Translations under genes and position numbers: made by a program | NCBI GenBank assembly: GCA_001600495.1 | Contig: BCKE01000002.1 | Span: forward strand, 883,763 to 947,762 | DNA length: 64,000 bases | DNA from: Pilasporangium apinafurcum | Taxonomy: Eukaryota > Oomycota > Peronosporomycetes > Pythiales > Pythiaceae | Reading direction: 5' to 3' | In this document: piece by piece, positions 33,843 to 46,000 of the stretch | Layout: the number at the start of each line of letters is the position of its first letter | Numbering within the stretch: position 1 is the first letter of the stretch | Notes under the pieces: model-generated | Database searches by the model: none | What the model saw: the letters and a program-made list of their open reading frames with translations, nothing else | What the model was told of the DNA's origin: nothing

Positions 33843-35628
33843 ATGGGATCTTTTCCGCTGATCCTATTCGTTCTGGGTGCGATTATCTTCGCTCATCACG
33901 CTGTTCATGGCACAGATAAAATACCGCCGCCTGTTGTGATATGGTATGGGCCTTTTCTGAGCGGTGGTGGATACTGTAGTGAAGCGCATTCGTATGCGGC
34001 AGCGATCGTGGCGGCTCTTCAGTCAGCAGCTACAGATCTGTCAGTTGACGCAACCATCACCGAACCGAATGATTCTTCATCTCTGTCGTCGTTAATATCT
34101 GGTACAAGTGAAAACAGAGGTCGTGCTATTCCAACTGAGCCTTTCACACTACTTCTAACGCAACATGGTGATTCACTCAATCCATCGTTTATCCGCGACA
34201 TTCCGGACTTCATGCAAACTTTGCTCAAGGAGGTACCTGAACTGCAACAAAGGATGATCTACACTACTCCATGATAGTTGATCACTGATTATATTTGCTG
34301 AACATACAATATGCAGAACTGGATTGAAGAGCGAGACTTTTATTGGCGTCTACGACACAAAAAGGTAGCTCTCGCGATTTGCCACTCGGAACCAGGAGCG
34401 TGGGAACCTGCTCATTATCGAACGTCAGTGTGCCCACCGGCTGCAGCGCGCTATAAGGTTGGAAGAACTATGTTTGAGACTAATCGTGTTCCGAATGGCT
34501 GGGCAGAGCGAATGAATAAAATGGATGAAATTTGGGTACCAACCAGGTGCTGTATTGTATTTCACATGCCCTAACAATTGTTGTGTGGAGATACTGGAAT
34601 AGCATGACAATTTCTTCTTGTTGCTTCCCTTTAGGTTCCAGGAAAAAGTATTTGCGGAAGGTGGGGTCCACCCCGAGAAGATTAAATTCGTCCCTGAAGC
34701 TGTGGATGTGCATTTCTTCGATCCAGGGAAAGTAGAGATCCCATACGATCTCGCACGCGAAGTGGCGTTTGAGTTGTCAGCGTCGACAACAGTATACCTT
34801 TCCATATTCAAATGGGAAGAGCGGAAGGCATGGAGAGTGCTTTTAAAAGCATATTTTGAAGCATTCCGGCGGGAGGACGACGTGGTATTAGTTTTGCTCA
34901 CCAACGCATACCACATTGAGTCAGAGACGGCCAAGGATTTTATGAGCCTCATTGAAGAGTTTACACTCGAGACCGTAGGAAAACCGTTGGTCGATCTGCC
35001 CTACATTCATATCCTTCCGCCGCATGTTCCACAGGACAGTTTACCGTCACTATACAAAGCAGCGAATGCATTTGTGCTACCATCACGAGGCGAAGGGTGG
35101 GGTCGACCACATGTGGAGGCAATGGCTATGGAGCTTCCAGTGATTGCAACGTTTTGGAGCGGAACGACGGAGTACATGACGGAAGCAAACTCGTATCCTC
35201 TCAATATTGACGGACTTGTTGAGGTAAAAGACGTTTTGGCAGCATGATGGTCGTATAAGATGACTATAAGTGCCATTTTGTGTATATCTATAGATTACAG
35301 AAGGCGCCTTTCGTGGTCATAAATGGGCAAACCCTTCGGTGGAGCATCTCAAAAAACTGTTGCGACGAATCAAAGAGCATCCAGAGGTAGTTCACAGAGC
35401 TTGGATAGCTAAATCTGGTTCGTGTATCATTAACAAGTGTCTGAGTTTTTACAGGAGGCCATTGCGAAAGGGAAACAAGCACGAAAAGACATGTTATCCA
35501 AGTATTCTCCAGAGGTCATCGGAGATTTGCTTGTAGAGCACATTATGCGAATTTTGGCATATGTTGAGAGGAAAGATGTAGAAGAAGCAGTACGAAAGGA
35601 AGCAGGTGAACATCGCGAAGAGCTTTAA
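33843..35628 (+). CDS. GT4-type glycosyltransferase, secretory pathway
   Basis: Five exons (33843-34232, 34317-34546, 34635-35223, 35294-35386, 35455-35628) give about 491 residues. The first 23 residues (MGSFPLILFVLGAIIFAHH) are a signal peptide or anchor, so it acts in the ER, Golgi or outside. The N-terminal Rossmann half has VVIWYGPFLSGGGYCSEA. The C-terminal half has the GT-B family 4 block SLYKAANAFVLPSRGEGWG followed by RPHVEAMAMELPVIAT, including the glutamates that bind the sugar nucleotide. Such enzymes transfer a sugar with retention of configuration. Donor and acceptor cannot be told. The upstream in-frame TTG at 33819 was not used as start. Confidence 0.87.
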
Positions 35629-35677
35629 TGCTCAATACACATAACTGAGATGACGTGTAGCAACATAGTTGTTGTCA

Positions 35678-37015
35678 TTACTCTTCACGAGAGTCGTCGT
35701 TATCCCAATCTTCCTGGGTTAGCCATGTTCGGTGGAGCCACAAGCCTTTTGTTGGTGCAGATGGACCTGGTTCGATTTCCCTATCTAGTACCTGCTTCAT
35801 TCGTATTGGTGGATAAGTTCCTTCTCCAATAGGACGTATCGTTCCCATGATTCGTCGAACCATATGCCGTAGGAAACCGTTGGCGATGAGCTCCACACAA
35901 ATGAAATGGACTGGAACAGCTACTTGTGGTATGTTGACCTTTCTTCGCTTTTGATCTTGCGCTTCAGCAGAGCTGCTTGTGGTCTTATAAAGTATTTCGC
36001 GCGCAGCATCATCCATAACCACGCCATTACCGCATGCTGCTGGGTCGAGTGAGAATTCGACGTGCCTTGTGAAAAAAAATAGAGGCCAATGAGAAGTTTA
36101 TATCAGGAGAGATACCCAGGAACAGAAGTAGCTTACCTTCGAATTCGGACTTTAGCGGAGATGAGAGTGCGGACAGTAGACTTTTCAGCATACGCTGCCT
36201 TCTGCAATCCTTGTGAGAAAGATCGAAAGTCGTGGGTTCCAACTAGGAAGCTGTAACACAGAATATTTCATGTAAATGAGTGCTTCGTTCTTCATTCGCA
36301 TGCAAGTATCAGGATCTCTGCACCTTAATGCATCATGAAGTCGCTGCACATCAATCTTTTTGCCGATAAACCACGAGTATTTGCCAAGATTGAGGTCAGG
36401 TCGACTACCCTGTTGAATATAGTATATGTACTTTTTGTATCTCGAACGAATTCGTGATGGTGCCATCTTTCCTGTCAGCAGAGTAACATCATGAACGACG
36501 ACACTTTCCGGTAATCTATATGCGTAAAGTCGAGAATTAGTAGCATTTACACATGAATGCAACATCTAACAACAGAAAATAGAGAAATTCGTGAACACAC
36601 CTTTTGTTTAATGAATCCTTCAAATCTTCTACAGTCATCGGCAATTTCGATCCGAGTCGAATTGTTCCATATTGCTGAACATACAAGAATAAGTGACGCG
36701 GAAAATAAGATAAAAGAAGCACACACAAAAAAATAGATACAAACTTAGACTTACATACAGTGCATGAGTGCCTGCATCCGTGCGACTGACACTCGTCACG
36801 TTGATCCGTCTAGGTGCCTCCAAGATGTCAGTAATGGCGTCTTCGACAAGCTCCTGCACGCTTCCCATTCCAGTTTTACTCGTCTCGTTTTGGCGCTGCC
36901 AACCCACAAATCCTGTACCAAAATATGCGATATGCAGACAATAGCGCCAGCTCTGTGTCAGCTCTTGTGGTTTGCGTTCGTCATCTTCATGCTCCATCAT
37001 TCCTCCATCAGCCAT
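35678..37015 (-). CDS. TruA-family tRNA pseudouridine synthase
   Basis: Five exons (37015-36755, 36674-36601, 36515-36324, 36250-36137, 36065-35678) join in frame to about 342 residues. The catalytic motif is SRTDAGTHALY, where the aspartate attacks the uridine. Other TruA blocks are YFGTGFVGWQRQ near the start, RYKKYIYYIQQG, GTHDFRSFSQG, and FLRHMVRRIMGT near the end. The family (TruA/PUS3/PUS1) makes pseudouridine in tRNA, often at positions 38-40. A stretch of about 20 residues rich in Lys and Ser (near 35960) is inserted before the last block. The start MADGGMMEHEDDE is chosen because the neighbouring ankyrin gene ends only 77 bp upstream. Confidence 0.93.
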
Positions 37016-37091
37016 TCGAGTTGTAAGTTCCCGAAAATGGACCACAAATGAGTTCAAATCAGTATTTATGGGCACACCTTCCGTGTTGATT

Positions 37092-37749
37092 TTAATAGAA
37101 GCCCTTGTTAATATTGTGACCATCACTCAGCATATAGGTAATGACGCCATTGCCATGTCGAACTGCCAACTGCAGCGCTGTTGTGCCTTCCTGCAGCCCA
37201 AACGTGCATTAAGCACAGCACCAAACGAAAGTGAAGAACTAGAGGGAGTAATGATAGTGTACCCGGTTTACGAAGCTTTTGTCAGCGCCCCAACGGAGTA
37301 AAAGTCGCACGATGTCATCATGACCAAGAAATGCGGCTTCATGCAACGCACTAAAACCATCCGACTGAGCCAACAAGCACAAAATATTAACCCGGTAAAA
37401 GCTAGTAAACAGAAGTAGAGGAAATGGATCAAAGTACATCAAGACACTTCGCTCTTACATCTCGTTGATTAATGTTCGCCCCGGCTTGTAATATGTACTC
37501 CACGCATTCGTAGTGCCCCTTCTTGGTAGCGACTAACAGGGCAGTATATCCCTCTCGCTACAAAATACGCATACAATATACTCATATAAGCATGCATGGA
37601 AAGACATCATCACTACCGAGAAAATGTATGTATATGTGTGAGAGAATGAATGAACCGACATCGGTGTCGTTAATGTCAGCTCCTTGCTTGAGGAGATTCG
37701 CCAACGCTCCAACATCCCCCGCCGCCGCCGCATCTATCACGTTAATCAT
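37092..37749 (-). CDS. Small ankyrin-repeat protein
   Basis: Four exons (37749-37660, 37557-37459, 37364-37263, 37190-37092) give 129 residues, nearly one repeat per exon. The repeats read INVIDAAAAGDVGALANLL, REGYTALLVATKKGHYECVE, DGFSALHEAAFLGHDDIVRL, and a partial EGTTALQLAVRHGNGVITYM. No other domain is present, so it is probably a protein-binding adaptor. The first ATG in frame is at 37749; an upstream in-frame GTG is ignored. Repeat-per-exon structure suggests growth by exon duplication. It is tandem with, and upstream of, the TruA gene and divergent from Sec8. Confidence 0.85.
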
Positions 37750-37972
37750 AGAATTATTTGCTAAAAAGCTCACTTCACTCGCTCCTACGATTCAGGCCAT
37801 GTGGCACCTGTAAGAAGGTCTTCAAGCTTCTTCGCACTCATGGCCAACAGCTTCACGAAGAGCAAACACACAAGCACTACTGTGACCTTTCGTTATCAAA
37901 TTTGAAAGGGTTGCCTTTTTACCGAGGATCGTTTTTGCGCCATCTTTCTGGTAAGACGCCTTCGGGATCATC

Positions 37973-40900
37973 ATGGCTGGCATTGAATCCACATTCTTCG
38001 ATAAGAAATTCAATACTTCGCGTTATGTACTTCGATATGTCGTCGGTGCCTCCACGGACGAAGGCCGCCATGAAGTGCGGCAGAAAATCAACAGGCTCCG
38101 CACGATTGCAGATTCCGAAATCGCTGGGGTGATCGATGAAAATTTTAGCAACTTCAATACGAGTCTTGTGCGATTCACGACCATCTCCAATCAATTGCAA
38201 GGTGCGTGTAAGGGATTCTTTAGATTTTTGTTGTTTTGTGAATGGATTGTGTGGTCTAGCTTTGCTGATGTGTAACTTGGTAGAAACACGCGAGAAAATT
38301 GAGGAGGTGAAAAAACGTGCCACTGATGGCAAAACAATTCTTAGTTCCAAGACCAAAAACTTACGAGAGCTGCTTCTTCAAAAATACGAGGCGAAAAAGG
38401 AAAGCATTTCCATTTGCTTTGCTACATTCTCGTATTCCTTGTGTACCTATCCCACTCTGTTGGCGTCTAATGGTATAGGTTATCGATATCATCAACGATA
38501 TTCAGTATATTGAAGCGGCACCATCGAAGATCCACACGATGTTAAATAAGCGCGACTTTCTGAGCGCTGTAGACATGTTTAGAGTTTCATTAGACCTGGT
38601 CTTCAGTGATAAACTTGTGGCGTTCCATGCGATCACGGGAGTACGCAATGCTCTTATGGAGTGCAAGCAAACCATCGAAGATCAGCTCGTTCAAGAGCTC
38701 CAGCATATAATTTATCTAAAGGTGCGTACAGAGCCCTTCCATGGAATCCACTGAGTAGTTTCGACCAGCCATCACTCACCGCTTCCTTAATTACCATTAC
38801 CAGGACGCTTTTGCGCGGTTTGCCAAGGCAAACCAATTTTCTCTGGCATCAATTGAACACGAATTGAGCAAAGATTCATTTCTCGACAATGAATTCGATA
38901 AGCACATACTTCGGTCAAATCTGCACAATCACGATAAAAGCTCGTTTGCCGACTCCACATCGTCATTTAGTAGTCTAACTGCGACTAACACGCTGGAAGC
39001 TGCTGTCAATGCCGCCAAAAAGTACATTATTACGTACTTCTTGTAATAGTGTCGGCATAATACGCATTAATTGTCTCGTCTCACCATTGTCTAGGTTGCA
39101 TCGTGAAATGGAAGTGATCGGTACATTGAAACGTACGATTGAAGACGAATTGAATGATATTGTCACCGAGATCTCACTCATTTGCAGAGGAATCTTCAAT
39201 TCCAGCAGCTATACTTCGTTTGAGAATAACTTCACCGAGAAAAAATTCGGCAAACACGACCATTCGCCAAACTTTCAAACATTCCTCCGCCTGCTCTTCC
39301 ATGTCCTTCGACGAATAGCTCAGCGCCATTTCCTAGTCTCTGTCTATTTTAACGAGAAAGGGGAGTCCTGGAACTACGATATGCAGGAGGTGATCACAAA
39401 GATATCAGGTCTATTAGAGGTGGGAGCTTTCCGACTTCTATCAGAATGCATATGAATCTAAAGTCTAACTCTTTTATGTAGCGAGTTCTAGGAGAGTATC
39501 TTGAGGAATCGACATCGATTGAGCCGAGTATAACTATCAAAGACACCAAGCTGACAGCTTCCAGTGGTGATTTGTTCAAATTGAGTCGACATAGGCCACT
39601 AAACTACGTCCATGGAGGTCGATTACACCATCCCCATGACGAGAGCAACAAAACATCGGAAATCGTGCGCAGTCGTGTATGTGAACCAAGCGTGTTCCAT
39701 TTGCCAGTAGTCTACGACGATTTAGAGCAGATTGGTAAAGATTTGCAGCAGTTTTTTCGATCAAGCAACCCATCCGGCGTTTTTGCGTTCTTAAACCAGT
39801 TTATTCAACAGAAATGGATATTGAAAGTCAAGACTAAAGCCCAGGTTTGTCATGTCTTCGAAAAGTAGTGATGCATAGACGAACTATCTCATCCGCTTTC
39901 GGTGTTTCATTTTCATAGCAATTTCTTGCACTCAAGTATCATAACTTCGCCAGTGCATGTCGCCTACCGATCCCGTCAGATACATCCTATCAACCGCCAA
40001 ATATTGACAGTCTGCTTCATATCGCCGAAGAAATTTGCGAAATGATAGAGAACATGCCTGACCACATGCTGAATCTGATGGATGTCTTGGATTCAACGGT
40101 ACTCAAATGGTTAGACGAATGCACCGCGATCGTCCGAGATATCCGTGAACCAACAATAAATCACCGACAAATTATGCAAAGCGTATCATTCTCTGATCTC
40201 ATTACACTATTTCACAAATATGAAGGATATCAGAAAGCAAAAAAAGCAGTCCAAATTACGTATCAGCAAGCAAAAATTGTGCCTGCACGTGAACCCATTG
40301 GAAAGACTTCAGCCCAACCACCAACACCAGTATTGGACAACAGCAAGTCTCCAGCGAATCTCATTATGCAAAAAGAATTTGAACTAGAAAGCGAATTCTA
40401 CAGTCCAGATGCGTGGTTAAAAGGGACGAAGGGACTGCTAATGGATAATTCGCGGATTGCTATGCTTGCTTACATCAATTGTGCCTGTGACTATATCGCA
40501 CAATATCTCCAAAACATCGGTACCAAGAACCCAACCAATTCCACGTTGACACGAGGTTCATCGTTTAACCAACGCACATTCCGAATTTCTCCATCTGTGG
40601 CTCTTCAGACGACGAGTTGGAAATGCAGCGCACTCGCAGATGAGTGTTTATTGTTCTTGAGACGAGAGATCCGCTTGCATTGTTTCTACTATTTGACGCA
40701 GTTGGTTTCACAGCGGTATGATATGGCGGAAGACAGAGTCACGATGGCACAGGACAGTGTCCTTTCACTCAACATTAACTTATCATCCATCGAGAATGCG
40801 CTGCAGCCGTACCTATCCAGCGAAAAAATGGCGTTGGTGTTTGACGGGATTGACGCACTTCTGGCCAATATTCTCATTTCTAATTTGAAGCAAATGGGCG

Positions 40901-41199
40901 GGTGCACGTTTTCCAAAGGAGGCGTGCAGCAAATGTTGCTCAACATCGGCGCGTTGCACCAGGGTTTGACTGGAACTCTTTATTCGTATCCTCGAATTGG
41001 ACGAACAGGATATCAGTTTGAGCATGCGAAGCGATACTATCAATTGCTGAACCTTTCTGAAACGCAATTGGAAGTTTTCTTGCTGGAGAATCGGAAAGCA
41101 TACTCACCCGACGCATTTAAAGCTCTCTGGCGCGTGGAGACTCCGCATCGTGTGCTGAGCAAAGGCAGCGTCAATAAACTGGATAGCATCTTGCGGTAG
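37973..41199 (+). CDS. SEC8: Exocyst complex component Sec8 (EXOC4)
   Basis: A multi-exon gene starts MAGIESTFFDKKFNTSRYVL (exon 37973-38201). It continues ETREKIEEVKKRATDGK (38284 on), then from 38479 VIDIINDIQYIEAAPSKI followed by LNKRDFLSAVDMFRVSL, which matches the Sec8 N-terminal helices. Further exons begin at 38804, near 39095 and 39481, and the last large one runs from about 39920 to 41199. It ends with the helical C-terminal bundle (SSEKMALVFDGIDALLAN, then HAKRYYQLLNLSETQLE). Sec8 is one of eight exocyst subunits that tether secretory vesicles to the plasma membrane, important for hyphal tip growth. The 5' splice site of exon 2 (near 38395-38440) is not clear and may be non-canonical. 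Confidence 0.88.
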
Positions 41200-41293
41200 A
41201 TAGATAGTTTATGCCGACCACTATCGAAGAGCAAAAAGTAGTACTAAGCATTTACTACTTGGTTTTCTCCCGCATTTTGATAAATGCACCTCA

Positions 41294-42325
41294 TCAACTT
41301 CGAAAGATACCATCAGACTCTTGAAAATCACTCCCTAATTCATTAATCGAAGGAAAAAATGCGTTTACTGCGATGCTGGACGGATCGAAGGTCTCTCGGC
41401 TGTTTAAGAAATCAGGCAGTGGAGGCAATGATCGGTGTGGAGGTGGCAGCACTATGGTGCCTAATGCAGGAGGCTGAGTAGACGATGGTGCTACAGTCAT
41501 TGAAGGTGCTGTCGGTATCGGCAATGTTCCAGGAAGCCCTGAAGAAACTGAGTTGGACAGCATGTGAAAGAGTGTTGGCGGCTGGGGGTTTAACAACGAC
41601 GACGCTTGGGGCAACGGGATTGGTAGATGCGGAAGAGATGTGTGGCGTTCTGAGAACGGCACCACACCTGATGGTTGCGTCGGCATAGTTGGTGGAAGCA
41701 TAAACTGTATGGACGTGAGCGGTGGATGTTGTTGCTGCTGATGCTGTCGAAGATGTGGCTGCAAATTGGGTAGGTCCGTCTCCGTTCTTGAACTATTCCC
41801 GAGCTCTGATGGTGGTGGAAGCTGAATGGAGCCAACTGCATGCACGTGGAGAGCAGAACTGGCGTTCCCTAATGACGGCCGCGGAAGACTGTCTGTTAAT
41901 GGGTTCTTGTCAACTTGCACCAATGCTCGCTCTTTCGCGCGACGGCTGCGCAATCGCTGGCGCTCTTTGGCGCGATGTACCTCGCGGGCATGATCATCCA
42001 GCGCTTGCCGTCGCAGCTGTTGTCGAACACGCTGTTTGCCGCGGATCTCCTGTTTTGCAGTGTCAGTCAACCGGTCTCGATGCAATTGCTGCCGTACGCG
42101 GTTCTGTTCCCGGAGATGTGCCTTTGTAGTGTCGTCGAGACGAAGACGTCTCCGGCGTTGTCGCTCACTGTTTTTCAGTCGTTCCTGATCCGAGGTCGCG
42201 TTCAGACTCTTGTAATATCTGTACTTAGCGGCGCGCTTGTTTATTAGTCGCTTACGTCGCTGTTCAGTTGTCTCATAGTCGTCTGGACGCGCATATTGCA
42301 TCCGAATGTGTTCAGGTGTCTCCAT
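41294..42325 (-). CDS. STPR-like 23-residue repeat protein, putative DNA-binding
   Basis: A single-exon frame of 343 residues. Residues about 18-131 form five tandem units of 22-23 residues rich in Arg, Lys and Gln. Examples are LNATSDQERLKNSERQRRRR, LDDTTKAHLREQNRVRQQLH, LTDTAKQEIRGKQRVRQQLR and LDDHAREVHRAKERQRLRSR. This period and composition match the STPR (score-and-three amino-acid peptide repeat) domain, known to bind AT-rich DNA in silkworm FMBP-1. The C-terminal two thirds are low-complexity (Pro, Ser, a His/Gln run), like an activation or scaffold region. A transcription-factor role is inference. The GC content and codon use fit the surrounding genes. Confidence 0.75.
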   Translation of the reverse strand: METPEHIRMQYARPDDYETTEQRRKRLINKRAAKYRYYKSLNATSDQERLKNSERQRRRRLRLDDTTKAHLREQNRVRQQLHRDRLTDTAKQEIRGKQRVRQQLRRQALDDHAREVHRAKERQRLRSRRAKERALVQVDKNPLTDSLPRPSLGNASSALHVHAVGSIQLPPPSELGNSSRTETDLPNLQPHLRQHQQQQHPPLTSIQFMLPPTMPTQPSGVVPFSERHTSLPHLPIPLPQASSLLNPQPPTLFHMLSNSVSSGLPGTLPIPTAPSMTVAPSSTQPPALGTIVLPPPHRSLPPLPDFLNSRETFDPSSIAVNAFFPSINELGSDFQESDGIFRS

Positions 42326-42383
42326 TCCACACCAAGAATGAGAGAATGATGGTTTTTGTGCAACACCAACACCACATTATTTT

Positions 42384-42858
42384 GCTATGCAAAAATACGG
42401 GATACTCTTAAATAAGGGGGTTATTTGAGTACATTATAGCACACTCATCCGTTTTCGAAATCAAAGCAGTGAGGTCATCTATCACTTCTGTGTCGATTTC
42501 GAGTCCTACTTGATCCTTTTTCCTCTCGAAGGTCTTAAATCTCCTCTTTTTTTTTTCTTCACTTGGTCGATGAATAGTCTCAAAATGTTGATNNCNNNNT
42601 NNNNNNNNNNNNNNNNNNNNNNNNNNNNNNNNNNNNNNNNNNNNNNNNNNNNNNNNNNNNNNNNANNNNGNNATCAACATTTTGAGACTATTCATCGACC
42701 AAGTGAAGAAAAAAAAAAGAGGAGATTTAAGACCTTCGAGAGGAAAAAGGATCAAGTAGGACTCGAAATCGACACAGAAGTGATAGATGACCTCACTGCT
42801 TTGATTTCGAAAACGGATGAGTGTGCTACAGTAATGGTGGGTCATATTTTTGCATAGC
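42384..42858. mobile_element. Foldback made of a Fanzor 3' end
   Basis: Arms at 42437-42592 and 42673-42828 (156 bp each) are exact inverse copies around an 80-base spacer that is almost all N. The few called spacer bases also mirror each other. Each arm encodes a Fanzor C-terminus (LFIDQVKKK, then LEIDTEVIDDLTALISKTDEC), related to but not identical with copies A and B. Outside the arms a 14-bp inverted repeat remains, GCTATGCAAAAATA at 42384-42397 and its complement at 42845-42858. It may be a non-autonomous foldback element or an assembly product at a repeat. Confidence 0.7.
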
Positions 42859-43032
42859 GTAAATGCTGGGTGATCCAAGATATCGATCCATGATAGGCTG
42901 TAAGCTCTTGCAAATGAATGTGATTGGTTGAAAAAACGAAGTGGAGCACACTACCGTTTCCTGAGGTGCATATTTGCTGACGCAATATAGCGGAAGGGCA
43001 GAGCAGGAAAGGAAGCGACGTGATATCAAGGG

Positions 43033-46000
43033 ATGTGGAAGGCTGGTATCGGTGCTCCATTGCGGCGTATGCAGCGCTCGCTTGCCACAAGGGTGGCGAA
43101 GCAGAATACTAGGGGTACCACGAGGCTGATTAATTACCCATTAGTACGCTCGATGGAACCACGCGGGTTTTCCACGTCATCACATGTCGCGCATGCTTCA
43201 ACGCGTAAGAGTGATCATTTAAGCGGATATTTATCAATGTCTTAAGCGCTAACCATGTAGCTTGACTGGTAACAGAACGTCAAGCTTTACGTGTTTTGGG
43301 GGCAGCGACAGTGTCTGGGATTCTGTATTATTTTGTTGCGGTTGATAAACATAGCGACCATGTGAAGAAACACGAGATGGAGATGGAAAAAGGTAATGCT
43401 TGCATGCTTCATTTTATTTATTGCATACATGTGATGATGAATACTATTGTGCGCTCTCTCTGATGTTATGGATTGCAGAAAAGCAACTGAGTGCTCGTTT
43501 AGCTGCTGAACTCGTCGCCGCAGAGGCAAAACACAACAATGTGGACTGGAAAGGCACCCTTGAGCGAGTCGTCCCTGCTATCGTCTCGTTGAAACTCAAC
43601 TCGCCAAAGGTATGCAGTTTCGTAGATGCGTGGTCAATGAATTTTGTAAGCAATATTCGCTCAAATCTTGTGATGATGTTGACAGTTTTTTGATACAGAA
43701 TCTCCAGGCAATGGATCAGCCACAGGTTTTGTAGTCGATGCGGAGAAAGGGATCATTCTAACCAACCGACACGTCGTTGGCCCTGGCCCCATCGTATGCT
43801 GTACATGTGGTTTGTTTCCGTCTGCTCGTTGTCATTAATGGCTGACTGTGTAACTGTTGGATCAGGATGCAGAAGCGATATTTCAAAATAACGAAGAAGT
43901 ACGCATTATTCCAATTTATCGAGATCCGGTGCATGACTTTGGATTTTTCCAATTTAGTCCAGAGGTAAGATTACATCGACATCAATGATTTCGACTGTAT
44001 TGACTGACATCGATGCTGTTACACTGAGTAGGATGTAAAACACATGTCGGTGCCATCCTTGCCGTTGCAGCCAAGCAAAGCTTATGTAGGAACTGATATT
44101 CGAGTCGTGGGAAATGATGCCGCAGAAAAACTAGCCATTGCGAGTGGTACTTTAGCGCGGCTTGATCGTGATGCTCCAAACTATGGGTTCAACAACTACA
44201 ACGACTTTAACACATTTTACTATCAAGCGTCATCTGGTATGATTGAGAATGATTCGACATTGTTGACTCTCATGTATTAATTGTACTATTTTCAATGCGC
44301 AGGAACAACGGGAGGCTCTTCCGGATCTCCTGTACTCAATCACGATGGTGAGGCTATTGCGCTCAATGCAGGTGGTAAAATTGGTACTTCGGCGTCATTT
44401 TATCTCCCACTTGACCGAGTCAAGCGAGCATTGGAGCTAATTCAACAGGGAAAAGAAGTACCACGCGGAACTATTCAAGCTGTGTTCCAGTATAAGGTAA
44501 GAGCTTTGCGCACAAACAGCTGGATTTGATCGTATCATATGCAGTATTCATATTGTTCATCCTTAGCCATTTGACGAAGTTCGGCGCTTGGGTGTTAACC
44601 CGGACACGGAATCATTGGTTCGCTCATCCTTTCCTCTAGAGACTGGTATGCTGACTGTCGCCGAAACGATTCCAAATGGACCTTCTTGCAATAAACTACG
44701 ACCGGGAGATGTACTAATTCGAGTCAATGGTCAGCATATCACCCGCTTCGTTCCTCTTGAGGAAATTATCGATGATCACGTTGGAAAGACGGTAAGCAGT
44801 ATGCCATAAGAATGAATTCAAGTACGCAACTCGCCATCCTGATGAAGATCTTCACAAATTTTATTGTGTACCAATATAGATTGAAGTCGAGATTGAACGT
44901 TCGGGAGAATCTATGAAGCTCATTATTGACGTCCAAGATCTTCATGCAGTTACTCCGTCTCGCTTTATCGAAATTGGTGGTGCTGTAATCAATCCACTTT
45001 CATATCAGCAAGCCCGTAATCATGCTATGAGTCCTGGAGCTCCTTATGTTGCAGATGCTGGGTACTTTCTTCAGCGCTCGCGGATTGGGCGAGGATCCAT
45101 CATTCACTCCGTGAATGGCATTAATACGCCTGATCTCGACACTTTGCAAAATTTTTTGATGAATTGTCAAGATGGAGAGCGTGTGGTTGTGAAGTATTCC
45201 AAACTTACCGACAAATCGGAAAAAATGGACGTTGTTCACATTGATCGTCGATGGTTTCCATTTTGCGAGTATAGACGAGATGATAAGCTAGGAACATGGC
45301 ACTGTCAAAGCTTTGACGAAAAAGTACCCTCGACAAGCCGTGTAAGTGTTGAGAAACATGATGCAACTGACCTGAAGAAGAAGAACGCTGGTAAACCAAT
45401 CGGTTCGACAACAATGTTACCCGGCAAAAATCCTGTGGAAGCGAAGCTTGCTCGCTCGCTCGTGACTGTTGACTATGATCGCCCCTTTAGCGTGAACAGT
45501 TTATCAACGTCTAATTACAGAGGAACTGGCCTGGTCATTGATGCCAAGAAAGGTTTAGTCGTCGTGGATCGCAATACTGTGACTGACAGCTTAGGTGATG
45601 CGATGGTGACCTTTGCAAGCACCATTATGATTCCTGCTCAGGTTGTGTTTGTTCATCCTGTCCACAATTTCGCTATCGTTCAGTACGATCCGAAGTTAAT
45701 TGGCTCAACCCCGATTGAAAGCTGCAAGATTTCGACCGAAAAACTTCTGCCATCTGATCCAGTGTGGCTTGTTGGCTTAATGAGCAGTGTTGGGAGAAGT
45801 GGACATTCCGATCTCGTGTCGCGAGATACAATTGTATCTGGCGTGAAATGGGTTGGGTTGCCGATGCCAAATCCACCACGATACCAAGAGCACAATTTAG
45901 AAATGATTGCGTTGCAAGATGTTGTGGGGACGGAAGGCGGTGTTATCTCGAGTCCTGAAGGAGAAGTGCAAGCATTTTGGGCTTCGTTTTCTTTCCAGCA

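Noticed and set aside
42408-42878. Proteins read across the N block on both strands
   Set aside because: They are mirror images of one Fanzor tail joined through unknown bases and cannot be a real gene as drawn.
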